Part shown: in pieces, positions 8,469-16,772 of the stretch
How positions within the stretch are numbered: position 1 is the first letter of the stretch
Layout of the letters: each line of letters starts with the position of its first letter
Assembly (NCBI GenBank): GCA_016844945.1
Contig: JAERTJ010000084.1
Location: 1 to 40,960 of the forward strand
DNA: 40,960 nucleotides
Origin: Fidelibacterota bacterium
Lineage (GTDB): Bacteria; Fidelibacterota; UBA8477; JABMPR01
Direction: 5' to 3'
Notes under the pieces: model-generated
What the model was told of the DNA's origin: nothing
The model's input: the letters and a program-made list of their open reading frames with translations, nothing else
Databases searched by the model: none
Made by a program: the position numbers and the translations under genes

Positions 8469-9701
8469 ATGAAAATCATCAATGGTTTTGCACTTCTATT
8501 TTTCATCTTGGGATCCTTGATCGCTCAACCTGCTTATGACTGTGGCTTTGGTGGGATTGATATATATGAAATTGAACCCCTGAATGGTGGTTTGTACACC
8601 TTTGATTTTGAGTTCCATTGCGAAACAATAGGGGGTCTTGAATTTGGAATTGTCCATTGGCCCATTCTTGCTCCTTATTCAGCCGACTCAGTTTATGCAA
8701 GGGGTGATCAGGTTCTATGGGGGCAGAGTGTCATAGATACAGCCTGGTATGAATGCCTGGTAAATCTTCCTGATCAGGGAATTGATCCTACAAATGAAAC
8801 ATACTGGTCTAGAATTGATTCTCTGGTAACCCTGGAAATGCAATCGGTGGTGGTGGACAGCTCCCAGATCTTACCCCTCCAAATGGCAGCCAGAATCACG
8901 TATGACAAAGTGATGGTAAATGCGAATTACATGTTTGCCGCCTATCGGATTGATATCAATGGTGAGCCACATCTTTTTGAAATGGATTTGCTCCCCTTGA
9001 ACCTGCCCTTCTCAGATCCCTCTTTTGAAGTCTCAAGCTCAGCGGACAGTTGGAACTTTGACGAAGGTGAAAATATCTTTATCGAAGGCGTTTGCTACTC
9101 AGATACGATCCAGGTCACCGCTTCTGTGCATGGACATTTTGATGAACCAGTGGCTGGTGTCGAGTTGTATTACTTATCCTCATTTGCAGAAACACTTTCA
9201 CCAAATGCAATTAGAACGGATTCTCTGGGAAATGCAGTATGGGATATCCGGTTTCCAATCACCCAGATACCACCTGTCTATGGCAACCTTTGTGTACCTC
9301 CTGATTGTGGTGATTGTGAGTATCAGTATTGGTCTGTCCAAATGACTGTCATTTCTATGAATCAGATCCCACTGCTGACCAGTGCTTTTGACACGATGGA
9401 ACTCTTACGTAACAGTGGTGAATGTGACATCTGTCCTGGATACGAAACCGGATGTCAGGATGTCTTTGCCTGGAATTATGACTCTCTTGCAATTGGAGAT
9501 GATGGAAGCTGCCTCTTCAAGGGAGATATCAACGCAGATTTGGATATCGATATACTGGATGTTTCCATGCAGGTTGAGATGATACTCAACCCCGGAATGG
9601 GAGATGACTATGAATTGTGGGCAGGAGATATGAACAGCGATGCAAGTCTATCTGTCTATGATGTAGTAATCCTCATCGAGAATATTCTTGAGATGGATTA
9701 A
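8469..9701 (+). CDS. Secreted modular protein with CBM5/12-like segment and C-terminal dockerin
   Basis: A 410-residue exported protein (signal peptide about 1-20, ending SLIAQ). Residues about 73-112 (VYARGDQVLWG...WYECLV...P.NETYWSRI) resemble the chitin-binding CBM5/12 pattern. Residues about 328-347 hold a C-DVFAWNYDSLAIGDDGSC element, a cysteine-bounded repeat frequent in secreted proteins of marine FCB bacteria. The C-terminus (about 351-410) is a type-I dockerin: two calcium loops, GDINADLDIDILD and GDMNSDASLSVYD, each with Asp/Asn at positions 1, 3, 5 and 12. Dockerins bind cohesins or mediate surface attachment; no cohesin is visible here. The middle region is unrecognised. The CBM assignment is tentative, the dockerin firm. 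Confidence 0.85.
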   Translation: MKIINGFALLFFILGSLIAQPAYDCGFGGIDIYEIEPLNGGLYTFDFEFHCETIGGLEFGIVHWPILAPYSADSVYARGDQVLWGQSVIDTAWYECLVNLPDQGIDPTNETYWSRIDSLVTLEMQSVVVDSSQILPLQMAARITYDKVMVNANYMFAAYRIDINGEPHLFEMDLLPLNLPFSDPSFEVSSSADSWNFDEGENIFIEGVCYSDTIQVTASVHGHFDEPVAGVELYYLSSFAETLSPNAIRTDSLGNAVWDIRFPITQIPPVYGNLCVPPDCGDCEYQYWSVQMTVISMNQIPLLTSAFDTMELLRNSGECDICPGYETGCQDVFAWNYDSLAIGDDGSCLFKGDINADLDIDILDVSMQVEMILNPGMGDDYELWAGDMNSDASLSVYDVVILIENILEMD

Positions 9702-9711
9702 AGGGGGGGAT

Positions 9712-10179
9712 ATGGTCATTCGTGAAGTTAAAGAAGCGGATTTTCCTGAATGGCTCAGGTTGAGGATGGATTTGTATCCTGATCACAGTCGAGAAACCCT
9801 CCAGGCTGAACTTGAAGCCATGTTCTTCAATCGGACCGTCGAACAGGAGCTTGATTACTCAATCTGGGTTTGCGAAACGCCTGAGGGTGGGCTATCTGGA
9901 ATGACGGAAATATCCCTACGCCCAATGGCTCCCCAGTGTCAGACTTCACCCGTTGGATATGTGGAGAGTCTCAATGTTGATGAAGCATTCAGGAGAGCTG
10001 GAATTGCTCATGCCCTAATCCGCAAGGGGCTGGATTGGACAATTCAAAAGGGCTGTCATGAGTATTATGTCGATACTGGGCCGGAATACAAAGCAGCCAT
10101 CACTTTTTATAAGCAATTTGGGTTCGAGGAAATCGCCAGGGATAATTCAGAAATACTCTTCAGGATGCTGCTTGACTAA
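9712..10179 (+). CDS. GNAT acetyltransferase resembling aminoglycoside 6'-N-acetyltransferase
   Basis: A 155-residue single-domain GNAT protein. The order of motifs follows AAC(6')-I enzymes: IREVKEADFPEWLRLR at the N-terminus, a cysteine-containing SPVGYVESLNVDEAFRRAGIA (acetyl-CoA pyrophosphate loop R-R-A-G-I-A), then KGCHEYYVDTGPEY and FYKQFGFEE. AAC(6')-I enzymes acetylate the 6' amine of aminoglycosides with acetyl-CoA in the cytoplasm, but chromosomal homologues may act on other amines. The ATG at 9712 is preferred over 9688: a purine-rich AAGGGGGGG stands just before it and the upstream start would overlap the preceding gene. Confidence 0.85.
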   Translation: MVIREVKEADFPEWLRLRMDLYPDHSRETLQAELEAMFFNRTVEQELDYSIWVCETPEGGLSGMTEISLRPMAPQCQTSPVGYVESLNVDEAFRRAGIAHALIRKGLDWTIQKGCHEYYVDTGPEYKAAITFYKQFGFEEIARDNSEILFRMLLD

Positions 10180-10269
10180 ATCAATGAGTTTACAAACGGG
10201 TTTGCCATCAATCTTTGCCTTTCACCTGAAATCTGAACTATCTTCACCCAAAAAAAGGGACATAAGCTT

Positions 10270-11406
10270 TTGCTGATACAAAACACCAATGATTTACTGA
10301 CGTTCATCAATGACATCGGAACCCCACCCTATATTGCGTTGGATACTGAGTTCATTTCCGAAAAAACTTACTTCCCCCAACTGTGTCTCATCCAAATCGC
10401 CTATGGTGAACAAAGTGCAGTGATTGACACTTTGAGTGGTCTTGATATGGAACCCCTCATCAAATTTCTCAAATCGCCTGACATTATTAAAGTGCTCCAT
10501 GCGGCAAATCAGGATCTGATCATTTTCTGGAATGATTACAAACTGGCCCTCGAGCCTGTTTTCGATACACAGGTCGCAGCTCTGGTTTGTGGGTTTGGAG
10601 ATCAGGTATCCTACGGAAATCTGGTGAAAGCATTTACAGGAAAGGCTCTGGACAAAGGTGCTCAGATTGTCGATTGGTCAAGGCGCCCTCTCAATGATGG
10701 GCACATCAAATACGCTGAAGCTGATGTTTCAAACCTGCTCATCATTTATGACCGTCTATTAAAGGAAATTGAAAAGCGAGGTCGAGCAAACTGGATCTCA
10801 GAGGAGATGAGAGAGCTTTCGAATCCAGCTCGATACGGATTTGATCCTGATGCCCAGCTTAAAAAATTAAAAATGAGAGGGCTTTCGCGCCGACGCCTGG
10901 CAACTCTCAGAGAAATGATCTGTTGGCGTGAAGAACAGGCAAGGTCTCAGAATATGCCACGGGGTTGGGTATTAAAAGACCTGGCGTTGAGAGACATTGC
11001 AGCCCATCCTCCAAAGAACCTGGAGCAACTCAGTCGCATCAGAAGTATTGGTGGAAGCGCCAGAGGTAGGGTGGGTCAGGATTTGCTAGAACGTATTAAA
11101 AAGTCACTGGATATTCCACTTGCTGAGTGTCCGCCAGTTGATGAAAAAGAAAAAATTGAACAGGTGAATGAGAATGCCATGGTTCTTTTACGCGCATTGT
11201 TGACCAATGTCTGTAAAAAACATCATGTCGCACCAAAACTGGTTGCCAGCAAAACCGATCTTGAGCATTTGATTCTTGGCAAATCAACACGAATAACAAA
11301 GGGTTGGCGTGGTGAGTTGTTTGGTTCCATTGCCAATCAACTTCTGGAAGGATCAATCGCACTGGCTCTCACAGATGGTGATATAGAAATCGTCAGGACT
11401 GATTAA
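10270..11406 (+). CDS. rnd: Ribonuclease D
   Basis: A 378-residue 3'-5' exoribonuclease of the DEDD family that trims tRNA and other stable RNA. The exonuclease domain (about 1-170) has ALDTEF (first Asp and Glu, near residue 24), LHAANQDL (second Asp, near 80) and YAEADVSNLL (Tyr and last Asp, near 155-160). An HRDC domain follows (about 210-290, WREEQARSQNMPRGWVLKD), with a second C-terminal HRDC-like region as in full-length RNase D. The start is TTG at 10270, with GGGA nine bases before it. It is a stand-alone housekeeping gene in the run of + strand genes. Confidence 0.93.
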   Translation: MLIQNTNDLLTFINDIGTPPYIALDTEFISEKTYFPQLCLIQIAYGEQSAVIDTLSGLDMEPLIKFLKSPDIIKVLHAANQDLIIFWNDYKLALEPVFDTQVAALVCGFGDQVSYGNLVKAFTGKALDKGAQIVDWSRRPLNDGHIKYAEADVSNLLIIYDRLLKEIEKRGRANWISEEMRELSNPARYGFDPDAQLKKLKMRGLSRRRLATLREMICWREEQARSQNMPRGWVLKDLALRDIAAHPPKNLEQLSRIRSIGGSARGRVGQDLLERIKKSLDIPLAECPPVDEKEKIEQVNENAMVLLRALLTNVCKKHHVAPKLVASKTDLEHLILGKSTRITKGWRGELFGSIANQLLEGSIALALTDGDIEIVRTD

Positions 11407-11451
11407 GGGTAGGGTGATGATTCTCGGCTCAATATGATGAGGGGTGAAAAT

Positions 11452-12576
11452 ATGAGTTTGGACGTGAAAAAAGAACGAATTGATGGCAGAATTCACTGGA
11501 TGGACAATCTTAGAAGCGTCATCATTCTGCTGGTTGTCATGTATCATGTTGGCGGTGTATACGAAGCGGCAGGACTCTGGGGTTGGTTCTGGATCGTAGA
11601 TGATCCATCTACCATTACCTGGGTGGGAATTCTGGGAATCATGTTTGATGTCCTCGTCATGCCTACCATGTTCTTTATCTCCGGTTATCTGACACCATTC
11701 TCATTAACAAGCAGAAGTAGTTGGGAATTTGTTAAAGGAAAAGCTCGACGGCTCATGCTGCCCTGGTTGGTTGCAGTTGTCACCTTGATACCCACCTATA
11801 AATTCATATTCCTTTATTCAAGAGGGCTGCCTCAGGAAGATTGGACAACTTACTTTCATCTCACCAATCCCAATAGCCAGAATTGGCTGTGGTTTTTGCC
11901 AGTATTATTTTTATTCAACATGATCTACTTACTGTTGTCTAAAACAAAGTGGCAGTTTCCTAATATCTCTATCAAAGCCACGATTACAGGAATATTCTTT
12001 ATTGGCCTGCTGTATAGTTTCGGAATGGGGAGCTGGTTGGGAATGAGGAGCTGGACTTTGACCCCAATTCTGGACTTCGAAAACGAACGCTTATTCATTT
12101 ATTTCATGATGTTTTTGCTGGGAGCACTTTGCTTTAAACGTGATGCCTTCACTGTATTACCTGCCAGTAAGAAGTTATATAACATTTTCAATGGTATCGC
12201 CTGGATACCGATCACAGGACATATTTTTGTACGTCTAATCCCCTTTTTTTATCCTGAAGGATTTGCAACCACACCCCTTTTTAAGGTGATCTGGTGGTTG
12301 AGTTTCAATCTATCCCTACTCGTACTGATGTATGTGATGATAGAGACATTCTGGCGCTACTTTAATAAAACGGGAAAAATTTGGAATGAGTTGAACAAAA
12401 ATTCATATGGAGTCTACATTATTCATGTCATCAGTATTGGTATCTTTGGAACACTGTTGTTGAATACCAGTCTCCCAGCTCTGGTAAAATACTTCGCCTT
12501 GATTATCTTGACCTACGGGGTGAGTAACTTGCTGGTCTCTCTCTATCGCTCAGGTAAGCAATTGTTGAAAGGATAA
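11452..12576 (+). CDS. Acyltransferase-3 family integral membrane protein
   Basis: A 374-residue polytopic membrane protein with about ten hydrophobic segments. The first contains the acyltransferase-3 signature R-x10-H (R21 to H32, LRSVIILLVVMYH). WLWFLPVLFLFNMIY and a C-terminal YGVYIIHV helix also match OpgC/OafA-type members. Such proteins transfer acyl groups (acetyl, succinyl) to sugars of glucans, lipopolysaccharide or other envelope glycans at the inner membrane. The ATG at 11452 is chosen because GAGGGGTG (11439-11446) precedes it; ATGs at 11434/11437 lack such a site. rsgA starts five bases after its stop, suggesting co-transcription. The acceptor is unknown. Confidence 0.9.
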   Translation: MSLDVKKERIDGRIHWMDNLRSVIILLVVMYHVGGVYEAAGLWGWFWIVDDPSTITWVGILGIMFDVLVMPTMFFISGYLTPFSLTSRSSWEFVKGKARRLMLPWLVAVVTLIPTYKFIFLYSRGLPQEDWTTYFHLTNPNSQNWLWFLPVLFLFNMIYLLLSKTKWQFPNISIKATITGIFFIGLLYSFGMGSWLGMRSWTLTPILDFENERLFIYFMMFLLGALCFKRDAFTVLPASKKLYNIFNGIAWIPITGHIFVRLIPFFYPEGFATTPLFKVIWWLSFNLSLLVLMYVMIETFWRYFNKTGKIWNELNKNSYGVYIIHVISIGIFGTLLLNTSLPALVKYFALIILTYGVSNLLVSLYRSGKQLLKG

Positions 12577-12580
12577 GGAT

Positions 12581-13666
12581 TTGAGTCTTGAAGATTATGG
12601 CTGGGATGCGACCTGGTCTGAATATTTAAATAATCCAGAATATCAAAAGGGAGTGCCTGCGCGAGTCATTTCCCAGCACCGTAGTGAATACCGAGTCCAT
12701 GATGGGTCCAAGACTTTGTCAGCTCGCCCTATTGGTAAACTATATCATAAAGCTGCTACCCATGCTGATCGGCCTGCCGTTGGTGACTGGATAATTCTGG
12801 GAGACACCGAGTCTTCAGATAAAGCCACCATTCTAAATGTGTTACCCCGTCAATCAAGATTCTCAAGAAAGGCCGTTGGTAAAGAGTCTTCAGAACAGAT
12901 TATCGCAGCCAACATCGATACTGTTTGGATCGTTTCCACCTTTGATGCCGATTTAAATCCTGCTCGCCTGGAACGTTATGTCTCCCTGGTTGCGGATAGT
13001 GGTGCCCAACCCGTTATTGTCCTCTCCAAAGCAGATCTATCTGAAACGCCAGGGGCTACTATCCAGAGTTTGATGAATCGCCTACCAGGTGTTCCTATTC
13101 ATGCTGTGAGTCCTGTAAGCTTGCAGGGAGTTGATGAGCTCCAGGTCTATCTGGTGGCTGGTGAAACCATTGCCTTGCTTGGTTCTTCAGGTGTAGGTAA
13201 ATCTACTCTGATCAACTATTTCGCTGGAAAAGAAATTTTACATACGGCATCGGTCCGAGAAAAAGATGGTAAGGGCAGACACACCACAACCCATCGTGAA
13301 TTAATCTTACTCCCCAACGGGAGCATATTGCTGGATACACCTGGAATGCGGGAACTCCACTTATGGGGATCTGATGAGCAACTTGATAAAAGCTTTACAG
13401 ATATCGATGAGATTGCCAGCCAGTGCCGCTTCTCAGATTGCTCCCATGATACAGAACCAGGGTGTGCAATAAATATGGCTGTTGAATCTGGAGAACTATC
13501 TGAAGAGCGACTCAATAATTATAAAAAATTAAAAAAAGAATTGGACTATTTCGAGCAGAAAAATGATAAACGATCTGAGGTCATCATGAGAGCTCGCTTA
13601 AAAGAACGAACCAAAGAATACCGCCGTATCGCCAAGGATCTTAAACGCAATACCAAAAGACGATAA
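12581..13666 (+). CDS. rsgA: Ribosome small-subunit-dependent GTPase A
   Basis: A 361-residue circularly permuted GTPase that checks late assembly of the 30S subunit. An N-terminal OB-fold (about 15-110) precedes the GTPase motifs in permuted order: G4-type VLSKADL near 145, P-loop GSSGVGKST at 201-209, HTTTHRE (G2) near 232, and DTPGMRE (G3) near 252. The C-terminal zinc site is present as CRFSDCSHDTEPGC (about 283-296), and a basic tail (KEYRRIAKDLKRNTKRR) follows. Length and motifs are normal. The start is TTG at 12581 after AAGGAT. It sits directly behind the acyltransferase gene, with no evident functional link. Confidence 0.95.
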   Translation: MSLEDYGWDATWSEYLNNPEYQKGVPARVISQHRSEYRVHDGSKTLSARPIGKLYHKAATHADRPAVGDWIILGDTESSDKATILNVLPRQSRFSRKAVGKESSEQIIAANIDTVWIVSTFDADLNPARLERYVSLVADSGAQPVIVLSKADLSETPGATIQSLMNRLPGVPIHAVSPVSLQGVDELQVYLVAGETIALLGSSGVGKSTLINYFAGKEILHTASVREKDGKGRHTTTHRELILLPNGSILLDTPGMRELHLWGSDEQLDKSFTDIDEIASQCRFSDCSHDTEPGCAINMAVESGELSEERLNNYKKLKKELDYFEQKNDKRSEVIMRARLKERTKEYRRIAKDLKRNTKRR

Positions 13667-13669
13667 TAA

Positions 13670-13695
13670 ATGCTCATAAGCATGGAAATACCATG
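13670..13695 (+). other. Two short overlapping hairpins after rsgA
   Basis: ATGCT-CATA-AGCAT (13670-13683) and CATGG-AAATA-CCATG (13681-13695) are perfect 5-base-arm inverted repeats that share bases 13681-13683 and so cannot both form. They begin four bases after the rsgA stop and have no T-run. They may be a weak transcript end or chance. Confidence 0.2.
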
Positions 13696-13775
13696 TCAGA
13701 TAAACGCCATCAGGGATGAATTTGACCTGGCTATGTAACTGCAAATCAATAGCAGTATAAAGGTCCATAAAACTA

Positions 13776-14201
13776 TTGGAACTCCAGAACGTACTCTCTG
13801 ATCAGGATCAATTCCCAACTGAGTCGCTCATCTTTTCCCATATCGGTGAATCCAGAGTACTATGGGAGAAACTCTTTGGTTCTATAGATGAGGATTATCC
13901 TGAAATCACTGAGGAATGGCGTTTTTACAGTGATGGTAAGCGATGGTTGCTAAAGGTCATAAAAAAGAAGAAGACCATCTTCTGGCTTTCGGTTGCCACG
14001 GGTGCTTTTAACATCACTTTTTACTTTGGGGATAAAGCAGAACCATTAATCATGGGAAGTGAAATTTCTGATACGCATAAGCAGGCTTTTAAGACCGGTA
14101 AACGTTATGGTAAAATCCGCGGGATTACGATTGAGGTAAGTGATACAGAAGATCTGGACAATATCTTTCATCTCATTGATCTCAGGCTAAGTCTCAAATG
14201 A
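13776..14201 (+). CDS. DUF3788-like cytoplasmic protein
   Basis: A 141-residue soluble protein without signal or membrane segment. The pattern WEKLFGSI...EEWRFYSDGKRWLLKVIKKKKTIFWLSVATGAFNITFYFG (written in parts here) matches the DUF3788 family, whose members are small proteins of unknown function often annotated as a YdhG/DUF1801-like fold. The start is taken as TTG at 13776, because AGGT lies about 11 bases upstream and the next ATG would remove conserved sequence; this start is uncertain. Its stop overlaps the next start as ATGA (14198-14201), so the two are translationally coupled. Confidence 0.75.
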   Translation: MELQNVLSDQDQFPTESLIFSHIGESRVLWEKLFGSIDEDYPEITEEWRFYSDGKRWLLKVIKKKKTIFWLSVATGAFNITFYFGDKAEPLIMGSEISDTHKQAFKTGKRYGKIRGITIEVSDTEDLDNIFHLIDLRLSLK

Positions 14202-14740
14202 GCACATGGACGAAGACATATCTGATTCAAGCCAGGCGATGGCTCGTTTTTGCCCTGATTTGCAGTACTGCCTATTCACAGGGGACTGACCTAAAGCCTC
14301 TGAACTTTTGGTTGAGTGGTGGATTTGGGCTTAGCTCCCTTGGACATTTTGGAGCCAGTACAAATCTCAGCGCTCAATACAAGAATCTCATTGTTTCAGT
14401 AAGAGCAACCGAGAATATGGAAGCGCTTTTGGGCGGTGATCGGTTTTATGATTATGGTGTTTTAGCTGGCTATGCCTACGAAGGGAAAGACGGCTTAGCA
14501 TCCCTGGCTATTGGTATTGCCAGAGTTGAAGGGCACAGAGACGAGCCAGGGCTCTCCATCTTTGAACCCTCACCCCCACGAGAGCATATTGAACCAATTC
14601 TCGGTATTCCTGTGGAAATCCAACTTATTAAAAAATCGTGGAAATATGTTGGTTTTAGCACATATGGATATAGAAACTTCAACAAGCAAAAGTCCTTTTG
14701 GGGATGTACATTCGGTCTTATTCTTGGAAAATTGAAATAA
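14198..14740 (+). CDS. Exported beta-barrel-like protein, function unknown
   Basis: A 180-residue product with a signal peptide (RRWLVFALICSTAYSQG, cleavage near residue 28) and then amphipathic beta-strand-like sequence rich in Gly and aromatic residues (FWLSGGFGLSSLGHFGASTNLSAQY, YGVLAGYAYEG, LASLAIGIARVEG, YVGFSTYGYRNF, FGLILGKLK). It is most like a small outer-membrane or periplasmic barrel protein. No family is recognised. It overlaps the stop of the DUF3788-like gene by four bases, so they are made together, although one is cytoplasmic and the other exported. Confidence 0.65.
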   Translation: MSTWTKTYLIQARRWLVFALICSTAYSQGTDLKPLNFWLSGGFGLSSLGHFGASTNLSAQYKNLIVSVRATENMEALLGGDRFYDYGVLAGYAYEGKDGLASLAIGIARVEGHRDEPGLSIFEPSPPREHIEPILGIPVEIQLIKKSWKYVGFSTYGYRNFNKQKSFWGCTFGLILGKLK

Positions 14741-14821
14741 TGACATTGATATATTTGAAGTAACTTGGTTTTAAACAAAATATCGTGTCTATCCTGACAT
14801 GAATTACCAAACGGAGGGGAA

Positions 14822-15067
14822 ATGATAAAGTCAGCTTTATTGATCCTGGGGTTGAGTCTCTTGTTGTTCAGTTGTGATGAAAATGCTGTGGAGCCCTACA
14901 AACCAGGTGCTATTGAAGGTTATGTGAGACTATCTCCAGATGCGGAAGCGGAATGGGATGAATTAGCTGGGATAGAAGTTTTTATTAGGGGCTCAAATCT
15001 GTCAGGTATAACAGATTCTGAAGGATATTTTCTAATCCTTAATATTCCCCTGGGACTTATGAATTGA
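14822..15067 (+). CDS. N-terminal part of a frameshifted lipoprotein with a carboxypeptidase-regulatory-like domain
   Basis: An 81-residue open frame starting with a lipoprotein signal (LILGLSLLLFSC, Cys near residue 17) and the first part of a carboxypeptidase-D regulatory-like beta domain (GAIEGYVRLSP...GSNLSGITDSEGYFLILNIPLG). It stops at 15065-15067 just where this domain normally continues with a Y-L-x-Y-x-G-Y-type strand. That missing strand is found in the -1 frame, directly overlapping (see 15064-15915). The two pieces were, or are, one gene of about 364 codons. A strong GGAGGGG precedes the ATG. Confidence 0.75.
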   Translation: MIKSALLILGLSLLLFSCDENAVEPYKPGAIEGYVRLSPDAEAEWDELAGIEVFIRGSNLSGITDSEGYFLILNIPLGLMN

Positions 15068-15915
15068 TATCCAGTATTAGATATGAGTATAGGGAATATG
15101 AAGTCGTCAGTGAGCCTATCGAGGTCAAGGCTGGAGAAACAACCTTATATCCGGAATTACACATTAATCTGGCTTATTATGTTATTAGAAATTTTATCGT
15201 GATCGATGACCTGTATGACTGGTTCGGTTCGAATGGAAGACAAGAAATCATTACAGACGTCATGGAGTACCGTGTCATGGGTGCCGTACGAACCCGAGGA
15301 TATTATGACCCCGTTGACACCCTGGTAACAGTCTGGCACAATGACTCACGAGTTGTTCTGGATGCTCCCAAGAATGCCTTCCAGACGCCCATCACCTTGT
15401 CGGATGGTCTGAATATTATCAGAGCTGAGGTGGGTGATGTTATGGAGTGGGGAACTGGATCTGACTCTCTGTTTATGTATTATACACCCAATCAGACGGA
15501 GCTCTACTTACACCTGCATTGGAAGACCATCGATTATGATAGTGTGAGTTGTGGCGATTTAAACCTGTCCCTGATTAATTTGACAACTCAGGACACTTGC
15601 TGGTATCACAACCCAAACCCGGATTGGGGCTCCAAGGGCGCTGCTGTTGATAATCCCAGGCTCTATGATGCGGTGAACCAGTATGGAAACAATGATGCCC
15701 ATGAATCGATTCGAATGACATCCCTCACCAATGGGGACTATCAGATTCAAGTGCACTACACTCAGAATCTGGATTCAGACACTGTCCAGGTTCTGGCAAA
15801 CATGGAATTGATGTTGAATGACGAACAGGTCGACTCCATCTGGGCTGACCCCCCAATGCGTCTGGGTGAAACCTGGATTGCAGGTAGTTTCAGTATTGAT
15901 AATTCTATTGATTGA
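15064..15915 (+). CDS. C-terminal part of the same frameshifted lipoprotein
   Basis: An open frame of 283 codons from a TTG that is probably not a real start: no ribosome site stands before it. Read back in this frame, the sequence gives GTYELISSIRYEYREYEVV, which completes the carboxypeptidase-regulatory-like domain begun at 14822, followed by EPIEVKAGETTLYPELHINL. The remainder (about 230 residues) is beta-rich with DDLYDWFGSNG and a later LHLHWKTIDYDSVSCGDLNLSL segment that I do not recognise. The product would be a surface or periplasmic lipoprotein. A single base lost in the C4-T-G3 stretch (15046-15054 region) explains the break. It could be a sequencing error or a true inactivation. 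Confidence 0.75.
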   Translation: MISSIRYEYREYEVVSEPIEVKAGETTLYPELHINLAYYVIRNFIVIDDLYDWFGSNGRQEIITDVMEYRVMGAVRTRGYYDPVDTLVTVWHNDSRVVLDAPKNAFQTPITLSDGLNIIRAEVGDVMEWGTGSDSLFMYYTPNQTELYLHLHWKTIDYDSVSCGDLNLSLINLTTQDTCWYHNPNPDWGSKGAAVDNPRLYDAVNQYGNNDAHESIRMTSLTNGDYQIQVHYTQNLDSDTVQVLANMELMLNDEQVDSIWADPPMRLGETWIAGSFSIDNSID

Positions 15916-15921
15916 GGTGAT

Positions 15922-16749
15922 ATGTTAAATTTTAAATGGTTGCCACTTCTGGTTGTGGTCCTCATAATCAGTTGTGGCTTTGAAAATAAAAAGTTACGAA
16001 AACCCTATACCATTATCACAACTAGGGTTGACTCTGTTCACTCAATTGAGTTCAGAAATAGTTCAGGGGATCTTGTAAAAGAATTCCGCTACAAAGAGTC
16101 CTTTCGATGGAGCACATCTGGTGATTCAAAACGGGAATCAATGAGCACCGTTTATCAGATAGAACAGAACAGTAAAATTGCTGTAGTAGACGAACGAACA
16201 ATCTTTCATTCTCCGGTAAACACTTCTGGAACGAGAAAACTGGAAGTGGGTGTAAAAGGCATTATTCGCGTGATCTCCAATCGGGGGAAGGTGGTTTGGG
16301 AGAAGCAATATCAAAAACCGGATACCAGCTACACCTCGGAGGGGCGAAACAATACGTGGGGCATTTCTATCGATATTGCCAAAGAGTCTGATTTTGTGCT
16401 AATTGCTCAGGGAATTGATATTCCCCACAGTGACAATTTTGCATATGTGGTTACAGGGGATGGATCTGAGATGTTTGATCTCAGTTCGAAATTGGAGATC
16501 GTTGTAGGTGTCTATCAGGCATCTATTTCATACAATGGAGAGTATATCGGTTTTCTGCTAAATGAGCAGACAGAAAATTTGCCCCAAAAATTTAATTACT
16601 TCCATCACATTCCTTCAGATCAGGACTACTATGATACCGCCGGTAAGAAGATCTGGAGTATTTGGGACAATGGGTTGGTGGACTATCGAGGCTCTGATGA
16701 CAAACCTGAAAGATCATCCATTAAATTGAATGCCCACGTTGCCCTTTAA
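15922..16749 (+). CDS. Predicted lipoprotein, function unknown
   Basis: A 275-residue protein with a typical lipoprotein signal (LLVVVLIISC, Cys near residue 18). The mature part is beta-rich: GDLVKEFRYKESFRWS, KGIIRVISNRGKVVWEKQY, TWGISIDIAKESDFVLIAQG, AYVVTGDGSEMFDL and VGVYQASISYNGEYIGFLL repeat a strand-turn rhythm reminiscent of a beta-propeller, but no family is certain. It starts six bases after the frameshifted lipoprotein gene and is probably in its operon; GAGGTG precedes the ATG. Confidence 0.7.
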   Translation: MLNFKWLPLLVVVLIISCGFENKKLRKPYTIITTRVDSVHSIEFRNSSGDLVKEFRYKESFRWSTSGDSKRESMSTVYQIEQNSKIAVVDERTIFHSPVNTSGTRKLEVGVKGIIRVISNRGKVVWEKQYQKPDTSYTSEGRNNTWGISIDIAKESDFVLIAQGIDIPHSDNFAYVVTGDGSEMFDLSSKLEIVVGVYQASISYNGEYIGFLLNEQTENLPQKFNYFHHIPSDQDYYDTAGKKIWSIWDNGLVDYRGSDDKPERSSIKLNAHVAL

Positions 16750-16772
16750 TATACAGAATGATTAAATAAATC

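Noticed and set aside
12181..12576. Possible link between the acyltransferase-3 gene and rsgA as a functional pair
   Set aside because: They are only five bases apart, but the roles (envelope glycan acylation, ribosome assembly) have no known connection; co-transcription alone is not evidence.
14799..14825. Eight-codon frame MNYQTEGK ending as ATGA at the lipoprotein start
   Set aside because: The frame has no ribosome site of its own and the downstream gene has a strong one; probably coincidence.
15046..15067. Programmed -1 ribosomal frameshift in the split lipoprotein
   Set aside because: No canonical slippery heptamer in the zero frame and no evident downstream pseudoknot; a lost base in a homopolymer is simpler.
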